A stretch of DNA of 64,000 nucleotides from Mesorhizobium_B sp963522145 (GTDB taxonomy: Bacteria; Pseudomonadota; Alphaproteobacteria; Rhizobiales; Rhizobiaceae), in the NCBI GenBank assembly GCA_963522145.1, contig CAUQXI010000009.1:52518-116517 (forward strand), given 5' to 3'. Each line of letters begins with the position of its first letter. Position 1 is the stretch's first letter. Position numbers and translations under genes: made by a program. This document shows positions 18,829-29,290 of this stretch, one piece after another. Below the pieces are notes generated by a model. It was not told where the DNA came from. It worked only from the letters and a program-made list of their open reading frames with translations, and made no database searches.

Positions 18829-19200
18829 ATGACGACTGTTGAAACCTTGATGATGGCCGGGCGCGTAATCCTTGGCGCATTCTTCCTGATCGCCGGCATA
18901 CGAAACTTCGCGAGCTTCAGCGAAAGGAAAGCCGGCCCGACAAATTACGGTTGGCTCTTACCGGCGCCGCTTATCGGGCTGGGATTTGCAGTTCAGGTGC
19001 TCGGCGGTCTTCTGCTGATCCTGAACGTTTGGACGGTGGCAGCAGCCCTCGTGCTGATCGCCTTCACGGCTCTCGCTACGATCTTCTTCCATAACCTGTT
19101 CATGTTCAGAGGCGCAGAGCGGGCGCCCCATCTCTATCTGACGCTGGTGAACATCACGCTATGCGGTGGGTTGCTGCTGGTCATCGCGGACACGTGGTGA
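18829..19200 (+). CDS. DoxX family membrane protein
   Basis: A 123-residue inner-membrane protein with four predicted helices and the DoxX opening (MMAGRVILGAFFLIAGIRNFASF), followed by PAPLIGLGFAVQVLGGLLLIL. DoxX proteins are linked to redox and thiosulfate or oxidative-stress functions in various bacteria, but no precise role can be given. It lies 68 bases after preA on the same strand, so it may be co-transcribed with the pyrimidine genes. It is convergent with the toxin gene that follows. Confidence 0.82.
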   Translation: MTTVETLMMAGRVILGAFFLIAGIRNFASFSERKAGPTNYGWLLPAPLIGLGFAVQVLGGLLLILNVWTVAAALVLIAFTALATIFFHNLFMFRGAERAPHLYLTLVNITLCGGLLLVIADTW

Positions 19201-19227
19201 GCAGGGATAATCCAGCCGCCGCGAAAG

Positions 19228-19653
19228 CTACGTCTTCTGCTTCGGAATATAGACCACCTGAGGCAGTCCCTCGAAGTGGCGGTCGCAGGTGAGAAGAGTC
19301 GATTTCTGGTCTAAAGCTGTTGCGTAGATCATTGCATCGGCCATAGCCAGCCGATGCACATGGCTTAAAGTTGCCGCCTGAAATGAATGCCTGAGCCGAA
19401 GTTCCACAATCGTACACTTGTGGAGATAGCCGATTATCCACTCCGCAGTTCGCTTGTCGGCTTCTCTGGTAAGCCACTTCACCAACTCGTAATATACAAT
19501 CACGGGCACGATGCAGTCATCGCGACGTGGAAATATCTCTGCAAGGGACGGATTGGACGCTCCCTTTATAAATCCTTCGATCCAAAAGGACGTGTCAATC
19601 GTTTTCCGATCAGTATCGGTCGTCCCGGTCGCGGTAATTGGTTGGATCGGCAT
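19228..19653 (-). CDS. PIN-domain ribonuclease, VapC-type toxin
   Basis: A PIN-domain protein of up to 141 residues. The acidic residues of the Mg-dependent nuclease site are visible: Asp in IDTSFWIEG, Glu in VYYELVKW, Asp in AMADAMIYATA and Asp in TCDRHFEG. VapC toxins cleave RNA when freed from their antitoxin. The gene follows an AbrB-type antitoxin gene on the same strand. The first ATG at 19653 would overlap the antitoxin by 44 bases. The homologous part begins only about 19 residues in, so a later non-ATG start is possible. Confidence 0.8.
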   Translation of the reverse strand: MPIQPITATGTTDTDRKTIDTSFWIEGFIKGASNPSLAEIFPRRDDCIVPVIVYYELVKWLTREADKRTAEWIIGYLHKCTIVELRLRHSFQAATLSHVHRLAMADAMIYATALDQKSTLLTCDRHFEGLPQVVYIPKQKT

Positions 19654-19822
19654 GGGGAAGTATTCCCATCAAGTCTTTTAGCTTGGGCACGGGCACCAGC
19701 ATGACGCCGCCAACGGCCGGCACGAAAGCAAATTCCTGACCAACGGTCCAGCGCTGCTCGCGCCGGACTTCTTCCGGCACGGTGATCTGAAAATCTGGTG
19801 ACAGAGTTGTATTTTCGGCCAT
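19610..19822 (-). CDS. AbrB/SpoVT-type antitoxin (VapB-like)
   Basis: A 70-residue swapped-hairpin AbrB-fold protein, recognisable by LSPDFQITVPEEVRREQRW and VGQEFAFVPAVGGVMLVPV. Such proteins bind DNA and neutralise the PIN toxin encoded next to them through their C-terminal tail (here KLKDLMGILPHADP). ATG at 19822 is chosen because homology begins directly after it. Together with the downstream toxin it forms a chromosomal toxin-antitoxin pair, probably autoregulated, placed between the preTA genes and the RutR-like gene. Confidence 0.82.
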   Translation of the reverse strand: MAENTTLSPDFQITVPEEVRREQRWTVGQEFAFVPAVGGVMLVPVPKLKDLMGILPHADPTNYRDRDDRY

Positions 19823-19919
19823 TTCCCAGCTCCACTGCAACCCTTGCGATCATTAGATCGCAGAACATAGTCGTTGTGGGGCAGCGTCGAAAGCGGGCGC
19901 GGCTGAAAATGTCGTTCAG

Positions 19920-20543
19920 CTAAGGCTGAAGCCCTCTCACGAACAGGTCTTCCAGAAATCGCGCGGCATCCTCGAAGCGGCCCTCGCCGCCGAGGTCGGG
20001 ACCGAGAACTGCGCGGACCTGTACGTCGAAGTCGGCATAGTGCTGGGTGGTCGCCCAGATGGAGAAGAGGAGGTGCCGCGCATCGGCGCGCCGGATGCGG
20101 CCCTGTTGCATCCACTCGTGGATCACGGATGCCTTCTCATCCACGAGCGCGCGCAACTCGCCTTCCAGAAGCGGAATAATGCGCGGGGCGCCCTGGATAA
20201 CCTCGTTGGCGAAGAGCCGGCTTTCACGGGGAAAGTCGCGCGACATTTCAAGTTTGCGGCGGATGTAGGAGCGCAGCTCCGTCACGGGGTCGCCCTCGGC
20301 TGAAAGCTCGCGCAAGGGCGCCAGCCAAGTCTGCAGCATCCGGGTGATCAGCTCGGCGTGGATGTCTTCCTTGCGGCGGAAGTAGTAAATCAGGTTCGGC
20401 TTGGACATTCCGGCTGCTTCCGCGATCCGATCGATCGTCGCGCCGCGGAACCCTTCGCGCGAAAACACATCGAGAGCCGCTTCCAGGATCGCTTCGCGCT
20501 TCTCGCTCTGAATGCGTGTGCGGGGAGGGGCGACGGTGTCCAT
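19920..20543 (-). CDS. rutR: TetR family regulator, RutR-like (pyrimidine catabolism)
   Basis: A 207-residue TetR-type repressor. The N-terminal helix-turn-helix (about residues 15-60: AILEAALDVFSREGF, IDRIAEAAGMSKPNLIYYF) is followed by the RutR-type ligand domain (ITRMLQTWLAPLRELSAEGDP, FANEVIQGAPRI, ATTQHYADFDVQV). RutR of E. coli binds uracil and thymine and controls pyrimidine use. The surrounding preTA, aminotransferase and hydrolase genes fit this function. It is divergent from the aminotransferase gene, and the shared 241-bp gap probably holds its operators. Confidence 0.87.
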   Translation of the reverse strand: MDTVAPPRTRIQSEKREAILEAALDVFSREGFRGATIDRIAEAAGMSKPNLIYYFRRKEDIHAELITRMLQTWLAPLRELSAEGDPVTELRSYIRRKLEMSRDFPRESRLFANEVIQGAPRIIPLLEGELRALVDEKASVIHEWMQQGRIRRADARHLLFSIWATTQHYADFDVQVRAVLGPDLGGEGRFEDAARFLEDLFVRGLQP

Positions 20544-20784
20544 CTAGACGCGGACAGAGCCGAGACATCGCTGAGGGCTGGCACATCCGGCTGTCGTGCG
20601 TGGCGCCTTTAAAGGCAGAATGGTCGGGGTAGACACGCCTTGACCGCTTCCCGCGCGATGGTAACACTTGGATCGAATGGTTTCGAGGCCGTAGCACGGA
20701 GCATAGCGCCAACCAAGTGCAGGCTGTTGGTGGATGGCCGGCACCACCACCACGCATCTCGAAGGCTGCCCCGAAGGAACACCG

Positions 20785-22107
20785 ATGCTCAACAGGATCA
20801 CGCCCAACAACCTGTCCGCGTTCTGGATGCCGTTTACGGCGAACCGCCAGTTCAAGCAGGCGCCGCGCATGCTCGTGGCGGCCAAGGAGATGCATTACAC
20901 AGCAAGCGACGGGCGGCAGATTCTTGACGGCACCTCCGGCCTCTGGTGCGTCAATGCCGGCCACTGCCGGCCCAAGATCACCAAGGCGATCAGCAGCCAG
21001 GCCGGCGAGCTCGATTATGCCCCGGCCTTCCAGATGGGCCATCCGCTGGCCTTCGAGTTTGCGAACCGGCTGGTGGACATTGCGCCGGAGGGGCTCGAGC
21101 ATGTCTTCTTCACAAATTCCGGCTCGGAGTCGGTCGAAACTGCGCTGAAGACAGCGATCGCCTATCACCGGGCACGCGGTGACGGCTCCCGCTTCCGGCT
21201 GATCGGGCGCGAGCGCGGCTATCACGGGGTGAATTTCGGCGGCATCTCGGTCGGCGGCATCGTGTCCAATCGCAAGATGTTCGGCACGCTTCTGACCGGC
21301 GTCGATCATTTGCCGCATACGCATCTCCCCGCGAAGAACGCGTTCACGCGCGGCGTGCCGGAACATGGCGCGGAACTGGCCGATGAGCTCGAGCGCATCG
21401 TGACGCTTCATGATCCATCGACCATCGCAGCGGTGATCGTTGAGCCCGTCGCGGGCTCGACGGGCGTGTTGATCCCGCCGAAAGGCTATCTGCAGAAGCT
21501 GCGCGACATCTGCACCAAGCACGGCATCCTGCTCATCTTCGACGAAGTGATCACCGGATTCGGCCGTCTCGGCACACCGTTCGCGTCGGACTATTTCGGC
21601 GTGAAGCCCGACATCATGGTCACCGCCAAGGGCGTCACCAATGGCGTGATCCCGATGGGTGCGGTGTTCGTGACGAGCGCGATCCACGATGCCTTCATGA
21701 ACGGGCCCGAGCACCTGATCGAGTTCTTCCACGGCTACACCTATTCCGGCAACCCGATCGCCTCGGCGGCGGGGCTCGCCACGCTCGAAACCTACAAGGA
21801 AGAGGGCCTGCTCACGCGGGGCGCCGAGATCGGACCCTATTGGGAAGATGCACTCCACTCTCTGAAGGATGCTCCCAATGTCATCGACATCCGCAATATC
21901 GGGCTTGTCGGCGCGATTGAGCTTCAGCCGATTGCGGGCAGCCCCACCAAGCGCGCCTTCTCGGCCTTCATCAAGGCGTTCGAGAAGGGCTGCCTGATCC
22001 GTACCACAGGCGACATCATCGCGCTCTCGCCGCCGCTGATCATCGAGAAAAGCCAGATCGACGAGTTGATCGACACGATCCGCGTGGTGCTGAACGAGGT
22101 GGAATGA
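20785..22107 (+). CDS. Beta-alanine (omega-amino acid)--pyruvate aminotransferase
   Basis: A 440-residue class III PLP-dependent transaminase. It would transfer the amino group of beta-alanine to pyruvate, giving malonate semialdehyde and alanine, the last step of reductive uracil breakdown. Visible features are FWMPFTANRQFK at the N-terminus, NSGSESVETALK for phosphate binding, LLIFDEVITGFGR with the cofactor Asp, and the PLP lysine in VTAKGVTNG. The start at 20785 follows GAAGGA, and homology begins at MLNRITPNNLS. It is followed by the carbamoyl-amide hydrolase and faces the RutR-like gene. Confidence 0.92.
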   Translation: MLNRITPNNLSAFWMPFTANRQFKQAPRMLVAAKEMHYTASDGRQILDGTSGLWCVNAGHCRPKITKAISSQAGELDYAPAFQMGHPLAFEFANRLVDIAPEGLEHVFFTNSGSESVETALKTAIAYHRARGDGSRFRLIGRERGYHGVNFGGISVGGIVSNRKMFGTLLTGVDHLPHTHLPAKNAFTRGVPEHGAELADELERIVTLHDPSTIAAVIVEPVAGSTGVLIPPKGYLQKLRDICTKHGILLIFDEVITGFGRLGTPFASDYFGVKPDIMVTAKGVTNGVIPMGAVFVTSAIHDAFMNGPEHLIEFFHGYTYSGNPIASAAGLATLETYKEEGLLTRGAEIGPYWEDALHSLKDAPNVIDIRNIGLVGAIELQPIAGSPTKRAFSAFIKAFEKGCLIRTTGDIIALSPPLIIEKSQIDELIDTIRVVLNEVE

Positions 22108-22205
22108 GCGCCACAGGCGCTCAATGATCAGGCGATCGGCATCGGCCGCCTCGTAAAGCAGAAGAAAGTCGGGCCGGCGGGCCAGTGGAAGTGAAGGACT
22201 GAAAC

Positions 22206-23456
22206 ATGGCCGCCCCAGGCGAGAATCTGCGCATCAATCCCGACCGTCTCTGGGACTCGCTGGCCGAGATGGCGAAGGTCGGACCGGGCATCGCGGGCGG
22301 CAACAACCGCCAGACATTGACCGACGAGGATGCCGAAGGGCGGCACCTGTTCCAGTCCTGGTGCGAGGCTGCGGGGCTTGCGATGGGCGTCGATCAGATG
22401 GGCACGATGTTCGCGCGCCGCGAAGGCACCGATCCCGATGCCCTGCCGGTCTATGTCGGAAGCCATCTCGACACACAACCGACAGGCGGAAAGTTCGACG
22501 GTGTGCTGGGCGTCCTTGGCGGGCTGGAGGTGATCCGCTCGCTGAACGATCTTGGCATCAAGACGAAGCACCCGATCGTCGTCGCTAACTGGACCAATGA
22601 AGAAGGCGCGCGCTTTCCTCCCGCCATGCTCGCCTCGGGCGTTTTCGCCGGTGTGCTCGACCAGGATTGGGCCTATGCGCGCACCGATGCCAAGGGCGCC
22701 CGGTTCGGCGAGGAGCTGGAGCGCATCGGCTGGAAGGGCGACGAGCCCGTGGGCGCGCGTAAGATGAAGGCTTTTTTCGAGCTCCATATCGAGCAAGGGC
22801 CGATCCTCGAAGATGAGGGGATCGACATTGGCGTGGTCACTCACGGCCAGGGGCTCAAATGGCTGCAGGTGACGCTGACCGGCAAGGAAGCCCATACGGG
22901 CTCGACGCCGATGCCCAAGCGCCGCAATGCCGGTTTGGGGATGGCGCGGGTGATCGAACTCGTCCACGAGATCGCGACCGACTACCAGCCCGACGCCGTG
23001 GGCGCGGTGGGACACATGGAGGTTTATCCCAACTCGCGCAACATCATCGCGGGCCGCACGGTGTTCACGATCGACATCCGGTCGCCGGAGAAGGACGTGC
23101 TCGATGCGATGGATGCGCGCATCCGCGAGGGTGTCGAAACGATCTGCGAGGCGCTCGACATCTCCCATGCCATCGAGCAGGTCGGGCATTTCGATCCCGT
23201 GACGTTCGATGAGGGATGCGTTTCCGCCGTGCGGCAGGCGGCAGATCGGCTGGGCTACACGCACCGCGACATCGTCTCAGGGGCAGGTCACGATGCGTGC
23301 TGGATCAACCGCGTTGCGCCGACGGCGATGATCTTCTGTCCATGCGTGGATGGCCTCAGCCACAACGAGGCCGAGGAAATCTCCAAGGAGTGGGCCGGCG
23401 CGGGGTGTGACGTGCTGTTTCACGCGGTGCTGGAGACGGCGGAGGTCGTGGGCTAG
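22206..23456 (+). CDS. Zn-dependent hydantoinase/carbamoylase family amidase, probable beta-ureidopropionase
   Basis: A 416-residue M20-type metal hydrolase. By context it converts N-carbamoyl-beta-alanine to beta-alanine, CO2 and ammonia, just before the aminotransferase step. Zn-binding motifs are seen in YVGSHLDTQPTGGKFDG and NWTNEEGARFPP, with HIEQGPILE and the late GAGHDACWINR typical of the family. Allantoate amidohydrolase or an L-carbamoylase are alternatives in the same family, but the pyrimidine genes around it favour beta-ureidopropionase. Its stop codon overlaps the stop of the convergent DUF1993 gene by four bases. Confidence 0.88.
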   Translation: MAAPGENLRINPDRLWDSLAEMAKVGPGIAGGNNRQTLTDEDAEGRHLFQSWCEAAGLAMGVDQMGTMFARREGTDPDALPVYVGSHLDTQPTGGKFDGVLGVLGGLEVIRSLNDLGIKTKHPIVVANWTNEEGARFPPAMLASGVFAGVLDQDWAYARTDAKGARFGEELERIGWKGDEPVGARKMKAFFELHIEQGPILEDEGIDIGVVTHGQGLKWLQVTLTGKEAHTGSTPMPKRRNAGLGMARVIELVHEIATDYQPDAVGAVGHMEVYPNSRNIIAGRTVFTIDIRSPEKDVLDAMDARIREGVETICEALDISHAIEQVGHFDPVTFDEGCVSAVRQAADRLGYTHRDIVSGAGHDACWINRVAPTAMIFCPCVDGLSHNEAEEISKEWAGAGCDVLFHAVLETAEVVG

Positions 23457-24022
23457 GCGTTCCTTGTGCGCAGGCGGCCCTCGTAATCACCTTTTCCGAT
23501 CGGTGCGCCCTGTGCGCGAAGAATGTCGTAGGCCGTAACCGCGTGGAAATAGAAGTTGGGCAGCGAGTATGAGAGGAGGTAGGTCTCGGGCGTGAAAGCC
23601 AGGGTCCGAGGCCCCCAGGCCGATATGGACGCGTTTTCCTCGTCAGTTGGTCGGTAGACAACAATATCGAGGGCCTTGCCGGACCAGCTGTTGACCTCTT
23701 CGGGGCTTAACGCCTCCAGCGCCGTGATCGCATGGGTGATCATGGCCTGCAGATCGGTGAATGACATCGTCGCTCCCGCTAGAGGCGGTGGAGCGAACAC
23801 ACCCGTCTTCACCGTTTCCAGCCCCCATACAGCGTGATTCTTCAGGGACTCGATCTGGAAATGGAAAGGCGCCATGTCGGGATAGAGGCGCGCGTGGACG
23901 AAATCGTCCGGGTCGGCGCCGGCTTCCGCGCAATGCTTTGTCGCGCGGTTGAGGACGCCTGAGATCGCTCGCGTCGTTTGCAAAAACGTCGGCACGCTAA
24001 GGTCGTAGAGGGTTATGGTCAT
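23453..24022 (-). CDS. DUF1993 domain protein
   Basis: A 189-residue cytoplasmic protein matching the DUF1993 family over its whole length (LYDLSVPTFLQTTRAISGVLNRA at the start, LPNFYFHAVTAYDILRAQGAPIGKGDY at the end). The family resembles DinB-like four-helix bundles, and no enzyme activity is established. It is convergent with the carbamoyl-amide hydrolase, and the two stops share CTAG at 23453-23456. It stands alone on its strand, and nothing in the sequence links it to pyrimidine breakdown. Confidence 0.88.
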   Translation of the reverse strand: MTITLYDLSVPTFLQTTRAISGVLNRATKHCAEAGADPDDFVHARLYPDMAPFHFQIESLKNHAVWGLETVKTGVFAPPPLAGATMSFTDLQAMITHAITALEALSPEEVNSWSGKALDIVVYRPTDEENASISAWGPRTLAFTPETYLLSYSLPNFYFHAVTAYDILRAQGAPIGKGDYEGRLRTRNA

Positions 24023-24203
24023 GAGCCAGTTTAACTGGGCGGAACTTCCCCGCCATGAATTATCGGATTATGAGTCTACAACCTGGTTTCGAGACGAACG
24101 TCCATCGAACGGCGTAACCGGCGGGACAGAGGAACGGTTGAGAGTGGTATAAATTTAGCGCTCCGCCTTCAGCAAGGGCGCATGCGGCTGGGAGATCTGG
24201 AAC

Positions 24204-24575
24204 ATGCAGCGCGTAATTCTCGGTAGTCTGCTCCTGCTTGCCATGAGCTCGGCCTATGCGGCGGATCCGATCGATCTTTCCAAGCCATGGGGCAACAAGG
24301 ACGGCTGCATCAACCGGGTGCAGCAGGAAGTTTATTCCGAGAACATGATGCTCCTGAAGGAGGACGCGATCGTGACCTCCGCCTCGGCCTGCGAGATCAC
24401 GGGCAAGACCGTCAACAAGGACGGCTCACTGTCCTTGACCACCATGTGCGAGAGCGAGGGCGAGGAAGCGCCCGACCCAACGCCCTTCACCGTGGTGCGC
24501 ACCAAGAAGAAGGGCGTGCTCCACATCCTTGATCGCGACGGCAACCTGTTTGGCGAAGTTCGCCTGTGCCGTTGA
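24204..24575 (+). CDS. Small secreted protein of unknown function
   Basis: A 123-residue protein with a clear signal peptide (MQRVILGSLLLLAMSSAYA, cleavage before ADPID). The mature part is about 104 residues with four cysteines (in DGCINR, SACEIT, TMCESE and the C-terminal LCR), probably two disulfides. It contains alternating polar and aliphatic stretches suggestive of a small beta-barrel. No family was recognised. The gene has an AT-rich upstream stretch (GGTATAAATTTAG) that could be its promoter and is not in an obvious operon. Confidence 0.7.
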   Translation: MQRVILGSLLLLAMSSAYAADPIDLSKPWGNKDGCINRVQQEVYSENMMLLKEDAIVTSASACEITGKTVNKDGSLSLTTMCESEGEEAPDPTPFTVVRTKKKGVLHILDRDGNLFGEVRLCR

Positions 24576-24639
24576 GGCCGCTAGCCTCCTAGGCTAATGG
24601 CTAATGGCTCATGCTCGAAGCGGTGACGCGGGGCGCGCT

Positions 24640-26292
24640 TTAACGCTTTTCCCTGATCTCGGTCAGCGTCCGCGTTGGCGTGATGGCTTCCACATCGAAC
24701 TTGATCTCGATCAGTGCAGGGCCCTTGCTCGCACGAGCCCGCTCGAAGGCGGATGCGAAGTCTTCCGTGCGCTCCACCGTCTCACCAACGCCGCCATAGG
24801 CGCGGGCGAGGGCGGCGAAGTCGGGATTGTTCAGTTCGGTGGCCGACACGCGGCCGGGATATTCTCGCTCCTGATGCATGCGGATGGTGCCGTATGAGCC
24901 GTTGTTGACCACGATCACGATGATCCTGGCGCCATACTGTACGGCGGTGGCGAATTCCTGCCCGTTCATCAGGAAGCAGCCGTCGCCCGCAAAGGCGATC
25001 ACCTCGCGTTCGGGAAACATCATCTTGGCGGCGACCGCCGCAGGCGTGCCGTAGCCCATCGAGCCCGAGGTCGGCGCGGCCTGGGTCTGGAAGCGGCGGA
25101 AGCGGTGGAAGCGGTGGATCCAGGTCGCGTAATTGCCTGCGCCGTTGCACAGGATCGCGTCCTCCGGCAGCACCTCTTCGAGATGCTCCATGATCGGCCC
25201 CATCTGAACCGCGCCGGGCCCGGTTTCGGGCGGCGTGGACCATTTGCGGTATTCGCCGTGAAGCGTGATCGTGGTGTCGGCGAATGGTGGCGGGGTGTCG
25301 GGCAGGTTCGCCGCGAATGCTTCAGCGAAAGCGCCGGGCGTGGCGTGGATGGGCAGCGTCGGACGGTACACTCGGCCGAGTTCACCCGCATCCGCGTGAA
25401 CATGCACGAGCGTCTGGTCGGGGTAGGGGCTTTTCAGGAGCGTGTAGTCGGAGGAGGGCATCTCGCCCATGCGTGCGCCGACAAGGATCAGGAGGTCGGC
25501 GTTCCTGATATAGCTGCCGAGACTCGGATTGATGCCGATGCCGACATCGCCCGCATAGCAGGGATGCAGGCTGTCGAAGAGCGACTGCCGGCGGAAGGAG
25601 CAGCCCACCGGCAGCCCCCAGGCTTCGGCCGCCTTGGCCATGTCGTTGACCGCTTTGGCGCTCCAGCGCGAGCCGCCCAGGATCATGAATGGGCGTTGGG
25701 CGGCGTTCAGCAGACGGTAGAACTCGTCCATCTCATGCTTGCCGGGCCGGGTTTCCACCGGCACGAAGGGCATCGGCGCGGGCGCGTCCACCAGGTCGGT
25801 CAGCATGTCTTCCGGCAGGGAGATGACGACGGGTCCGGGGCGGCCAGAGGTCGCGACCGCGAAGGCGCGCGTGACGATCTCGGGGATGCGGCGGGCGTCG
25901 TCGATCTCCGTCGCCCATTTGGCGATCGGGCTGAAGAAGGCGCGGAAATCGACCTCCTGAAAGGCTTCCCGGTCGCGGATGCCGCGGGCGATCTGACCGA
26001 TGAAGAGGATCATCGGCGTGGAGTCCTGCTGCGCAATATGGATGCCCGCCGAGGCGTTGGTGGCGCCGGGCCCGCGCGTGACGAAGCAGATGCCCGGCTT
26101 GCCCGAAAGCCTGCCTTCGCAGTCAGCCATCATCGCTGCGCCGCCTTCCTGTCGGCACACCACGGTGCGGATCGTGGAGTCGTGCAGAGCGTCGAGCACG
26201 GCGAGATAGGATTCGCCGGGCACGCAGAACACGCGCTCGACGCCGTTGGCTTCCAGGCACTCGACGATCAACTGCCCGCCGGTCTTGCTCAT
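24640..26292 (-). CDS. Thiamine pyrophosphate-dependent enzyme, acetolactate synthase-like
   Basis: A 550-residue TPP enzyme of the acetolactate synthase large-subunit superfamily. The N-terminal pyrimidine-binding domain has the catalytic Glu in CRQEGGAAMMADC, and the C-terminal pyrophosphate-binding motif GDGCFLMNGQEF to VVNN lies near residue 430. The start at 26292 is preceded by GGAGA and begins with MSKTGGQLIVECLEANGVERVFCVPG. No small regulatory subunit gene is nearby, so it is unlikely to be the biosynthetic IlvB. A decarboxylase or carboligase of unknown substrate is more likely. Confidence 0.85.
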   Translation of the reverse strand: MSKTGGQLIVECLEANGVERVFCVPGESYLAVLDALHDSTIRTVVCRQEGGAAMMADCEGRLSGKPGICFVTRGPGATNASAGIHIAQQDSTPMILFIGQIARGIRDREAFQEVDFRAFFSPIAKWATEIDDARRIPEIVTRAFAVATSGRPGPVVISLPEDMLTDLVDAPAPMPFVPVETRPGKHEMDEFYRLLNAAQRPFMILGGSRWSAKAVNDMAKAAEAWGLPVGCSFRRQSLFDSLHPCYAGDVGIGINPSLGSYIRNADLLILVGARMGEMPSSDYTLLKSPYPDQTLVHVHADAGELGRVYRPTLPIHATPGAFAEAFAANLPDTPPPFADTTITLHGEYRKWSTPPETGPGAVQMGPIMEHLEEVLPEDAILCNGAGNYATWIHRFHRFRRFQTQAAPTSGSMGYGTPAAVAAKMMFPEREVIAFAGDGCFLMNGQEFATAVQYGARIIVIVVNNGSYGTIRMHQEREYPGRVSATELNNPDFAALARAYGGVGETVERTEDFASAFERARASKGPALIEIKFDVEAITPTRTLTEIREKR

Positions 26293-26430
26293 TGTCTGGT
26301 CTCCGGTTCGGGGTCGATCATGGCAGAACCACTCGTCGCAGCGAGCAGCGTGTTTCATCCATGGTCGCGTTCGTAGCGCGCCGCCATCGCGCAGCCAAGG
26401 TCGCGTCGTCTGCAATGGTGGGATAAGCGG

Positions 26431-27396
26431 TCAGCGCCGCGCATTGCTTCCCGCGATGGTAGAAGGGCCGGCGATCGCGCGCTCGGCCCAGTCCACGAAG
26501 TCGGCCATGATCATGTTTCGATTCAACTCGTTCAGGGATTCGTGGCGCGTTTCCGCGTAAATCCTTGTTTCGAGATTCGAAAAGCCTTTTTCCGACAAGC
26601 GCTTCGCGAGGTTCTTCACCGCCGCGCCATTGCCCGTCGCCAGATCACTGCCACCGCCGACGAGCAGGAGGGGAAGGTCACGCGGGACGCGCCGCAGGTT
26701 TCGGTCATCCGCTCCGGCGGAGATGAAGCGGAATACATCCTGCCACATGGAAACGGACGGGCTCCAGCCGCAGAGCGGATCGGCAATGTACTTGTCGACC
26801 TCGCCTTTATCGCGTGACAGCCAGTCGAACGGTGTCCGCGCTTGGGGAATGCTCGCGCCCCATGCCCCGAAGGTGAGGCGGGGCAGCAGGCGGGAGGGAA
26901 CATCCGAGCCGAGGCGGAAGCGCTCCCAGGCAAGGATCGCCCGCGCTGCGAGAGCGCCGGCACCTGCCGTGAAATTGGCGTTCCAGATTGCTGCTCCGGC
27001 CAACCGATCAGGATGACGCTGAAGGAAGTTCAGCGCGATCAGCCCGCCCATGGAATGACCGAAGAGGATCACCGGCAGGCCGGGATGGTTTCGCGCAATC
27101 TGGTCATGAACAGCCAGAACGTCGCCCAGCACCTTTTCCGTTCCGCCGTCTCGCGCAAACTGGCCGAGCGGCGCGTCCGGCGCGCGTGTGATCCCATGGC
27201 CGCGATGATCGTGCGCGTAGGTCGCAAAGCCGTGCTCGGCCAGGAAGTCGGCGAAGCGCTCGTAGCGGGCCGCGTGTTCGGCGAGCCCATGATTGACCTG
27301 GATGACCGCCTTAGGCGCTCCACTCGGCGCCTGCCGGTATAGCCAGATCGTGGCCCCGGTCGGGGAGGGAAGCGAGACAGGCCGGTCGAACGGCAT
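26431..27396 (-). CDS. Alpha/beta hydrolase, monoacylglycerol lipase-like
   Basis: A 321-residue serine hydrolase of the lysophospholipase/monoglyceride lipase group (Hydrolase_4 type). It shows the nucleophile elbow FGHSMGGL, the oxyanion-region motif QVNHGLAEHAARY, YAHDHRGHGIT, and the late catalytic His in ETRHESLNE. No signal peptide is present, so it should act in the cytoplasm. It probably cleaves lipid esters; the true substrate is unknown. It lies about 140 bases upstream of the TPP enzyme on the same strand and may share a transcript with it. Confidence 0.86.
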   Translation of the reverse strand: MPFDRPVSLPSPTGATIWLYRQAPSGAPKAVIQVNHGLAEHAARYERFADFLAEHGFATYAHDHRGHGITRAPDAPLGQFARDGGTEKVLGDVLAVHDQIARNHPGLPVILFGHSMGGLIALNFLQRHPDRLAGAAIWNANFTAGAGALAARAILAWERFRLGSDVPSRLLPRLTFGAWGASIPQARTPFDWLSRDKGEVDKYIADPLCGWSPSVSMWQDVFRFISAGADDRNLRRVPRDLPLLLVGGGSDLATGNGAAVKNLAKRLSEKGFSNLETRIYAETRHESLNELNRNMIMADFVDWAERAIAGPSTIAGSNARR

Positions 27397-27504
27397 TTTT
27401 CTCGGTCGTCCGCAGGCCTTGAATGAGGGCGCATTGCTCCCTCGGCGCCTTTCGCTTACATGAGCCGCACAAATCCCGGAACCTTGCAGGCAGGATCAGC
27501 GCGC

Positions 27505-29154
<1,650 letters not shown>

Positions 29155-29290
29155 ACGCAGCCGGTTCCGCCCCTGTTTTATCTCGGATCAACTTTCCTCA
29201 GGCAGTGGCGGAACCATCGGCGAGAGAAAGCATTTCGAGCCTCAGCAGTGAGGCGGGTGTGTCAGCCTGCGCGCGAGCTGACGGGGAAAG

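Noticed and set aside
29210..29290. GGAAC upstream of the HWE kinase as an EcfG promoter
   Set aside because: No CGTT-like -10 lies at 16-17 bases distance.
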